Below are positions 54,660 to 64,000 of a stretch of DNA of 64,000 nt, piece after piece. Each line of letters begins with the position of its first letter. Position 1 is the first letter of the stretch. The notes below the pieces were generated by a model that saw nothing but the letters and a program-made list of their open reading frames with translations, ran no database searches and was not told where the DNA came from. The translations under genes and the position numbers were made by a program. This DNA comes from Symsagittifera roscoffensis. Its lineage: Eukaryota; Xenacoelomorpha; Acoela; Convolutidae. The stretch lies in assembly GCF_963678635.1 (NCBI RefSeq), contig NC_087069.1, positions 28,200,303 to 28,264,302 of the forward strand, read 5' to 3'.

Positions 54660-56640
54660 TGATATAAGGGATAGTTCAGGATTGAGATATTTAGGACTGG
54701 CATAGTGGATATTTCCGGATTGAGATAGTTTGTACTGGGATAGTGGATGTTTAAGGATTGAGATACTTAAGACTGAGATAGTGGATGTTTCAGGATTGAG
54801 ATATTTAGGACTGGGATAGTGGATATTTCAGGATTGAGATATTTCGTACTGGGATAGTGGATGTTTCAGAACTGAGATAGTGGATATTTCAGGATTGAGA
54901 TATTTAGGACTGGGACAGTGGATGTTTGAGGATTGAGATACTTAGGACTGAAATAGTGGATGTTTCAGGATTGAGATATTTAGGACTGGGATAGTGGATA
55001 TTTCACGATTGAGATATTTCGTACTGGGATAGTGGATGTTTCAGAACTGAGATATTTAGGATTGAGATACTGGATATTTCAGGATTGAGATATTTAGGAC
55101 TGGGATAGTGAATAATTCAGGATTGAGATATTTAGGACTGGGATAGTGGATGTTTCAGGATTGAGGTACTTAGGACTGAAATAGTGGATGTTTCAGGATT
55201 GAGAAATCTAGGACTGGGATAGTGGATAGTTCAGGATTGAGATATTTCGTACTGTGATTGTGGATGTTTCAGAACTGAGATAGTGGATATTTCAGGATTG
55301 AGATATTTAGGACTGGGATAGTGGATGTTTGAGGATTGAAATACTTAGGACTGAAATAGTGGATGTATCAGGATTGAGAAATTTAGGACTGAGATAATGG
55401 ATGTTTCGGGGTTGAGGTATTTAGTACTGAGTTAATAGATAATTCAGGACTGATTTATTTAAAACTCGGATAGTGGATATGTCAGTATTGAGATATTTTG
55501 TACTGGGATAGTGGATGTTTCAGAACTGAGATATAAGGACTGATATAAGGGATAGTTCAGGATTGAGATATTTAGGACTGGCATAGTGGATATTTCCGGA
55601 TTGAGATACTTTGTACTGGGATAGTGGATGTTTCAGGATTGAGATACTTAAGACTGAGATAGTGGATGTTTCAGGATTGAGATATTTAGGACTGGGATAG
55701 TGGATATTTCAGGATTGAGACATTTAGGATTGGGATAGTGGATATTTCAGGATTGAGATATTTTGTACTGGGATAGTGGATGTTTCAGAACTGAGATATT
55801 TAGGACTGATATAAGGGATAGTTCAGGATTGAGATATTTAGGACTGGCATAGTGGATATTTCCGGATTGAGATAGTTTTTACTGGGATAGTGGATGTTTC
55901 AGGATTGAGATACTTAAGACTGAGATAGTGGATGTTTCAGGATTGAGATATTTAGGACTGGGATAGTGGATATTTCAGGATTGAGATATTTCGTACTGGG
56001 ATAGTGGATGTTTCAGAACTGAGATAGTGGATATTTCAGGATTGAGATATTTAGGACTGGGACAGTGGATGTTTGAGGATTGAGATACTTAGGACTGAAA
56101 TAGTGGATGTTTCAGGATTGAGATATTTAGGACTGGGATAGTGGATATTTCACGATTGAGATATTTCGTACTGGGATAGTGGATGTTTCAGAACTGAGAT
56201 ATTTAGGATTGAGATACTGGATATTTCAGGATTGAGATATTTAGGACTGGGATAGTGAATAATTCAGGATTGAGATATTTAGGACTGGGATAGTGGATGT
56301 TTCAGGATTGAGGTACTTAGGACTGAAATAGTGGATGTTTCAGGATTGAGAAATCTAGGACTGGGATAGTGGATAGTTCAGGATTGAGATATTTCGTACT
56401 GTGATAGTGGATGTTTCAGAACTGAGATAGTGGATATTTCAGGATTGAGATATTTAGGACTGGGATAGTGGATGTTTGAGGATTGAAATACTTAGGACTG
56501 AAATAGTGGATGTATCAGGATTGAGAAATTTAGGACTGAGATAATGGATGTTTCGGGGTTGAGGTATTTAGTACTGAGTTAATAGATAATTCAGGACTGA
56601 TTTATTTAAAACTCGGATAGTGGATATGTCAGTATTGAAG
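54660..56640. repeat. Block of about 1147 bp duplicated within the satellite
   Basis: The variant monomer with GTGAATAATTCAGG occurs at 55108 and 56255, with matching neighbours on both sides, such as TTCGGGGTTGAGGTATTTAG and GGATATTTCACGATTGAG. The boundaries are approximate. A rearranged partial copy of one segment (GGATATTTCCGGATTGAG) appears three times at about 54707, 55584 and 55853. Confidence 0.8.
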
Positions 56641-57719
56641 TAATTAGGACTGGGATAGTAGATGAGTCAAGATTGAGATATTTAGGTTTGAGAAAGTGAA
56701 TATTTCAGGATTGAGATATTTAGGACTGAGATAGTGGATATTTCAGGATTGAGATAATTAGGACTGGGATAGTGGATAATTCAGGATTGAGATATTTTGT
56801 ACTGGGATAGTGGATGTTTCAGAACTGAGATAGTGGATATTTCAGGATTGAGATATTTAGGACTGGGATAGTGGATGTTTGAGGATTGAGTTACTTAGGA
56901 CTGAAATAGTGGATGTTTCAGGATTGGGATATTTAGGACTGAGATAATGGATGTTTCATGGTTGAGGTATTTAGGACTGAGTTAATAAATAATTCAGGAC
57001 TGATTTATTTAAAACTCGGATAGTGGATATTTCAGTATTGAAGTAATTAGGACTGGGATAGTAGATGAGTCAAGATTGAGACATTTAGGTTTGAGATTTA
57101 GTGAATATTTCAGGGTTGAGATATTTAGGACTGGGATAGTGGATATTTCAGGATTGAGATATTTAGGATTGGGATAGTGGATATTTCAGGATTGAGACAT
57201 TTAGGATTGGGATAGTGGATATTTCAGGATTGAGATATTTCGTACTGGGATAGTGGATGTTTCAGAACTGAGATATTTAGGACTGAGATAAGGGATATTT
57301 CAGGATTGAAGTAATTAGGACTGGGATAGTAGATGAGTCAAAATGAGACATTTAGGTTTGAGATTTAGTGAATATTTCAGGGTTGAGATATTTAGGACTG
57401 GGATAGTGGATGTTTCAGGATTGAGATACTTAGGACTGAGATAGTGGATTTTTCAGGATTGAGATATTTAGGACTGGGATAGTGGATATTTCAGGATTGA
57501 GATATTTCGTACTGGGATAGTGGATGTTTCAGAACTGAGATAGTGGATATTTCAGGATTGAGATATTTACGACTGTGATAGTGGATGTTTGAGGATTGAG
57601 ATACTTGGGACTGAAATAGTGGATGTTTCAGGATTGAGATATTTAGGACTGGGATAGTGGATATTTCACGATTGAGATATTTCGTACTGGGATAGTGGAT
57701 GTTTCAGAACTGAGATATT

Positions 57720-59560
57720 TAGGACTGAGATAGTGGATATTTCAGGATTGAGATATTTAGGACTGGGATAGTGAATAATTCAGGATTGAGATATTTCGTA
57801 CTGGGATAAAGGATGGTTCAGAACTGAGATAGTGGATATTTCAGGATTGAGATATTTAGGACTGGGATAGTGGATGTTTGAGGATTGAGATACTTAGGAC
57901 TGAAGTAGTGGATGTTTCAGGAATGAGAAATTTAGGACTGGGATAGTGGATAGTTCAGGGTTGAGATACTTCGTACTATGATAGTGGATGTTTCAGAACT
58001 GAGATAGTGGATATTTCAGGATTGAGATATTTAGGACTGGGATAGTGGATGTTTGAGGATTGAGATACTTAGGACTGAAATAGTGGATGTTTCAGGATTG
58101 GGATATTTAGGACTGAGATAATGGATGTTTCAGGGTTGAGGTATTTAGTACTGAGTTAATAGATAATTCAGGACTGATTTATTTAAAACTCGGATAGTGG
58201 ATATTTCAGTATTGAAGTAATTAGGACTGGGATAGTAGATGCGTCAAGATTGAGATATTTAGGTTTGAGAAAGTGAATATTTCAGGATTGAGATATTTAG
58301 GACTGGGATAGTGGATATTTCAGGATTGAGATTTTTAGGATTGGGATAGTGAATATTTCAGGATCGAGAAATTTTGTACTGAAATAGTGGATGTTTCAGA
58401 ACTGAGATATTTAGGACTGAGATAGTGGATATTTCAGGATTGAGATATTTAGGAGTGGGATAGTGGATGTTTCAGGATTGAGATACTTAGGAGTGAGATA
58501 GTGGATGTTTCAGGATTGGGATATTTAGAAACGGGATAGTGGATATTTCAGGATTGAGATTTTCAGGACTGATATAGTGGTTATTTGAGGATTGAGATTT
58601 TTATGTCTGACATGCTGCTTGTTTCAGGACTGAGAAATTTAGGACTGAGATAGTGGATATTTCAGGATTGAGATATTTAGGACTGGGATAGTGAATAATT
58701 CAGGATTGAGATATTTCGTACTGGGATAAAGGATGGTTCAGAACTGAGATAGTGGATATTTCAGGATTGAGATATTTAGGACTGGGATAGTGGATGTTTG
58801 AGGATTGAGATACTTAGGACTGAAGTAGTGGATGTTTCAGGAATGAGAAATTTAGGACTGGGATAGTGGATAGTTCAGGGTTGAGATACTTCGTACTATG
58901 ATAGTGGATGTTTCAGAACTGAGATAGTGGATATTTCAGGATTGAGATATTTAGGACTGGGATAGTGGATGTTTGAGGATTGAGATACTTAGGACTGAAA
59001 TAGTGGATGTTTCAGGATTGGGATATTTAGGACTGAGATAATGGATGTTTCAGGGTTGAGGTATTTAGTACTGAGTTAATAGATAATTCAGGACTGATTT
59101 ATTTAAAACTCGGATAGTGGATATTTCAGTATTGAAGTAATTAGGACTGGGATAGTAGATGCGTCAAGATTGAGATATTTAGGTTTGAGAAAGTGAATAT
59201 TTCAGGATTGAGATATTTAGGACTGGGATAGTGGATATTTCAGGATTGAGATTTTTAGGATTGGGATAGTGAATATTTCAGGATCGAGAAATTTTGTACT
59301 GAAATAGTGGATGTTTCAGAACTGAGATATTTAGGACTGAGATAGTGGATATTTCAGGATTGAGATATTTAGGAGTGGGATAGTGGATGTTTCAGGATTG
59401 AGATACTTAGGAGTGAGATAGTGGATGTTTCAGGATTGGGATATTTAGAAACGGGATAGTGGATATTTCAGGATTGAGATTTTCAGGACTGATATAGTGG
59501 TTATTTGAGGATTGAGATTTTTATGTCTGACATGCTGCTTGTTTCAGGACTGAGAAATTT
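57720..59560. repeat. 920-bp block duplicated within the satellite
   Basis: GTGAATAATTCAGG followed by the rare GGGATAAAGGATGGTTCAG lies at 57771 and again at 58691. GTGGATGTTTCAGGATTGGG lies at 58501 and again at 59421. The order of variants between the markers is the same, with no difference I noticed. 920 bp equals about 24 units. Confidence 0.9.
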
Positions 59561-62500
59561 AGGACTGAGATAGTGGATATCTCAGGATTGAGGTACTTAG
59601 GACTGAGATAATGGATATTTCAGGGTTGAGCTATTTAGGACTGAGTTAATAGATAATTCAGGACTGATTTATTTAAAACTCGGATAGTGGACATTTCAGG
59701 ATTGAAGTAATTAGGACTGGGATAGTAGATGAGTCAAGATTGAGATATTTATGTTTGAGATAGTGATTATTTCAGGATTGAGATATTTCGTACTGGGATA
59801 GTGGATGTTTCAATATTGAGATTTTTAGGACTGAGATAGCGGATATTTCAGAATTGAGATATTTAGGACTGGGATAGTTGACATATCAGGTTTGAAATAA
59901 TTAGGACTGGGATAGTGGATGAGTCAGGATTGAGATGTTTAGGACCAGTATAAGGGATAAATCAGGATTGAGATTTTTAGGACTGATATAGTGGTTATTT
60001 CAGGGTTGAGATATTTAGGACTGAAGATAGAGGATATTTGAGGATTGAGATATTTAGGTCTGACATACTGCATATTTCAGGAGTGAGAAATTTAGGACTG
60101 AGATAGTGAATATTTCAGGATTGAGGTATTTAGGACTGATATAGTGGATAGTTCAGGATTTATTGATTTAGAACTCGGATAAGGGACATTTCAGGTTTGA
60201 AATAATTAGGACTGGGATAATGGATGAGTCAGGATTGAGATGTTTAGGACCAGAATAGGAGATTGTTCAGGATTGAGGTTTTTAGAACTGATATAGTGGT
60301 TTTTTCAGGATTGAGATGTTTAGGACTGAAGATAGTGGATATTTGAGGATTGAGATTTTTAGGTGTGACATACTGGTTATTTCAGGATTGAGATATTTAG
60401 GACTGAGATGGTGGATATTTCGGGATTGACATATTTAGGACTGAGATAGTGGATATTTCAGGATTGGTTTATTCAGAACTCAGACAGTGGACATTTCAGG
60501 ATTGAATTAATTAGAACTGGGATTGTGGATGAGTCAAGGTTGAGATTTTTTGGACTGAGACAAGGGATATTTGAGGATTGTGATAACTAGTATTGGTATA
60601 GTGAATATTTCAGGATTGAGATATTTAGGACTGCGATAGTGGATATTTCAGGATTGAGATATCTAGGACTTTGAGAGTGGATGCTTAGGGATTGATTTTT
60701 TTAGGACTGTGATAGTGGATCTTTCAGGATTGGGATATTTAGAATCGGGATAGTGGATATTTCAGGGTTGAGATTTTCAGGACTGATATAGTGGTTATTT
60801 GAGGATTGAGATATTTAGGACTGAGATGGTGGATATTTCGGGATTGACGTATTTAGGACTGAGATCATTGATATTTCAGTATTAATTTATTTAGAACTCG
60901 GATAGTGGACTTTTCAGGATTGAATTATTTAGGACTGGGATTGTGGATGAGTCAAGATTGAGATTTTTTGGACTGAGACAAGGGATATTTGAGGATTGTG
61001 ATAATTAGTATTGGTATAGTGAATATTTCAGGATTGAGATATTTAGGACTGCGATAGTGGATATTTCAGGATTGAGATAACTAGGACTGTGAGAGTGGAT
61101 GCTTAGGGATTGATTTTTTTAGGACTGTGATAGTGGATATTTCAGGATTGGGATATTTAGAATCGGGATAGTGGATATTTCAGGGTTGAGATTTTCAGGA
61201 CTGATATAGTGGTTATTTGAGGATTGAGGTACTTAGGACTGAGATAGTGGATATTTCAGAATTGAGATATTTAGGACTGAGATAATGGATATTTCAGGGT
61301 TGAGGTATTTAGGACTGAATTAATAGATAATTCAGGACTGATTTATTAAAAAGTCGAATAGTGGACATTTCAGGATTGAAGTAATTAGGACTAGGATAGT
61401 AGATGAGTCAAGGTTGAGTTATTTATGTTTGAGATAGTGAATATTTCAGGATTGAGATATTTCGTACTGGGATAGTAGATGTTTCAATATTGCGATATTT
61501 AGGACTGAGATAGCGGATATTTCAGGATTGAGATATTTAGGACTGGGATAGTGGACATTTCAGGTTTGAAATATTTAGGACTGGGATAGTGGATGAGTCA
61601 GGATTCAGATGTTTAGGGCCAGTATAAGGGATAAATCAGGATTGAGATTTTTAGGACTGATATAGTGGTTATTTCAGGGTTGAGATATTTAGGACTGAAG
61701 ATAGAGGATATTTAAGGATTGAGATATTTAGGTCTGACGTACTGCTTATTTCAGGAGTGAGAAACTTAGGACTGAGATAGTGGATATTTCAGGATTGAGG
61801 TATTTAGGACTCGGATAGTGGACATTTCAGGTTTGAAATAATTAGGACTGGGATAATGGATGAATCAGGATTGAGATGTTTAGGACCAGAATAGGAGATT
61901 ATTCAGGATTGAGGTTTTTAGGACTGATATAGTGGTTTTTTCAGGGTTGAGATATTTAGGACTGAAGATAGTGGATATTTGAGGATTGAGATTTTTAGGT
62001 GTGACATACTGGTTATTTCAGGATTGAGATATTTAGGACTGAGATAGTGGATTTTTCGGGATAGACGTATTTAGGACTGAGATAGTGGATATTTCAGGAT
62101 TGGTTTATTCAGAACTCAGACAGTGGACATTTCAGGATTGAATTAATTAGAACTGGGATTGTGGATGAGTCAAGGTTGAGATATTTTGGACTGAGATAAG
62201 GGATATTTGAGGATTGAGATAATTAGTATTGGTATAGTGAATTTTTCAGGATTGAGATATTTAGGACTGAGATAGTGGATAATTCAGGATTGAGATATCT
62301 AGGACTGTGAGAGTGGATGCTTAAGGGTTGATATATTTAGGAATGTGATAGTGGATATTTCAGGATTGGGATACTTAGGACTGAGATAGTGGATGTTTCA
62401 GAATTGGGATGTTTAGAAATGGGATAGTGGATATTTCAGGATTGAGGTTTTTAGGACTGATATAGTGGTTATTTGAGGATTGAGATATTTATGTCTGACA

Positions 62501-64000
62501 TACTGCTTATTTCAGGATTGAGAAGTTTAGGACTGAGAAAGTGGATTTTTCGGGATAGACGTATTTAGGACTGAGATAGTGGATATTTCAGGATTGATTT
62601 ATTCAGAACTCAGACAGTGGACATTTCAGGATTGAAATAATTAGGACTAAGATAGTGGATGAGTCAAGATTGAGATATTTAGGACTGAGATAGTGGATAT
62701 TTGAGGATTGAGATAATTAGTATTGGTATAGTGAAAATTTCAGGATTGAGATATTTAGGACTGAGATAGTGGATATTTCGGGATTGACGTATTTAGGACT
62801 GAGAATCATTGATATTTCAGGATTAATTTATTTAGAACTCGGATAGTGAACATTTCAGGATTGAAATAATTAGGACTGGGATTGTGGATGAGTCAAGATT
62901 GAGATATTTTGGACTGAGATAAGGGATATTTGAGGATTGAAATAATTAGTATTGGTATAGTGAATATTTCAGGATTGAGATATTTAGGACTTAGATAAGG
63001 GATATTTGAGGATTGAGATAATTAATATTGGTAAAGTGAATATTTCAGGATTGAGATATTTAGGACTGAGATAGTGGATATTTCAGGATTGAGATATCTA
63101 GGACTGTGAGAGTGGATGCTTAAGGGTTGATATTTTTAGGAATGTGATAGTGGATAATTCAGGATTGGGATACTTAGGACTGAGATAGTGGATGTTTCAG
63201 AATTGGGATGTTTAGAAACGGGACAGTGGATATTTCAGGATTGAGATTTTAGGACTGATATAGTGGTTATTTGAGGATTGAGATATTTATGTCTGACATA
63301 CTGCTTATTTCAGGATTGAGAAATTTAGGACTGAGATAGTGGATATTTCGGGATTGACGTATTTAGGACTGAGATAGTGAATTTTTCAGGATTGATTTAT
63401 TGGACTGATTTTGAAATAATTAGGACTGGGATAATGAAGGAATCAGGATTGAGATATTTAGGACCAGAACAGGAGATTATTCAGGATTGAGATTTTTGGA
63501 CTGATATAGTGATTATTTCAGGGTTGAGGTATTTAGGACTGAAGATAGTGGATATTTGAGGATTGAGATTTTTAGGTGTGACATACTGGTTGTTTCAGGA
63601 TTAAGATATTTAGGACTGAGATAGTGGATATTTTGGGATTGACGTATTTAGGACTGAGGATCATTGATATTTCAGGATGAATTTATTCAGAACTCGGATA
63701 GTGGACATTTCAGGATTGAAATAATTAGGACTGGGATTGTGGATGAGTCAAGATTGAGATATTTTGGACTGAGATAAGGGATATTTGAGGATTGAAATAA
63801 TTTGTATTGATATAGTGAATATTTCAGGATTGAGATATTTAGGACTGAGATAGTGGATTTTTCAGGATTGAGATCTCTAGAACTGTGAGAGTGGATGCTT
63901 AAGGATTGATATTTTTAGGAAAGTGATAGTGGATATATCAGGATTGGGATACTTAGGAATGAGATAGTGGATGTTTCACAATTGGGATAATTAGAAACGG

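Larger units (their letters stand above)
47050..64000. repeat. Satellite array, 38-bp basic unit, continues past the window
   Basis: About 17 kb of tandem units near GGATTGAGATATTTAGGACT followed by GGGATAGTGGATATTTCA, roughly 440 copies with moderate divergence. Distinct monomer types recur in order. For example, a type with AAAACTCGGATAGTGG is followed by one with GGACTGGGATAGTAGATGAG and then one with AGGTTTGAGATAGTGAATAT. Block duplications are superimposed. The unit is not a multiple of three and contains TGA and TAG on plus and TAA and TGA on minus, so it is noncoding. No unrelated gene or element interrupts it. Confidence 0.97.

Noticed and set aside
47050-64000. CRISPR-like array of short repeats.
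   Set aside because: There are no unique spacers. Monomers are head-to-tail, diverged and eukaryotic-satellite-like, and there are no cas genes.

Overview
The window looks like a stretch of invertebrate animal nuclear genome, AT-rich and dominated by repeats. The evidence is a spliced PLAC8-family gene with consensus splice sites, a BEL/Pao retroelement (a superfamily known from animals), Ty3/Gypsy elements, several families of short inverted-repeat transposons (MITEs), and a very large microsatellite and satellite. There are no bacterial operons, and I found no tRNA or rRNA gene. I cannot name the species.

Region 1 (1-11,937). Two copies of a dispersed repeat that ends in a small hairpin are followed by one recognisable host gene, a two-exon PLAC8/cornifelin-like gene on the minus strand. 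Its last coding exon is at 2307-2435 and its first coding exon at 6994-7209. The intron is filled by about 3 kb of (TTATGA)-type microsatellite. A 3.5-kb segment holding part of the intron, the first exon and its upstream flank is present twice in tandem (4911-8424 and 8425-11937), almost without differences. The gene therefore has two identical first exons and one visible last exon.

Region 2 (11,938-29,980). A gene-poor interval leads into a decayed Ty3/Gypsy element (about 14.3-22.7 kb, plus strand). It has broken gag, protease, RT, RNase H and integrase, and an env-like third reading frame. Next comes a decayed BEL/Pao element on the minus strand, 22984-29744, with recognisable LTRs and DUF1759, RT, RNase H, integrase and DUF5641 segments.

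Region 3 (29,981-39,646). This is a cluster of non-autonomous elements: a hAT-like MITE family with an 8-bp target duplication, a foldback family, two other inverted-repeat elements and two more copies of the hairpin-ended repeat. I see no convincing host gene.

Region 4 (39,647-45,805). This is a complete Ty3/Gypsy retrotransposon on the minus strand. It has LTRs that look identical by eye, a 4-bp target duplication, a primer-binding site, a polypurine tract and one uninterrupted Gag-Pol frame. The Gag start codon straddles the LTR/primer-binding-site boundary.

Region 5 (45,806-64,000). A short unique stretch is followed by about 17 kb of a noncoding satellite with a 38-bp basic unit. It contains recurring monomer types and later block duplications of about 533, 920, 1147 and 1430 bp. 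The array runs off the end of the window.
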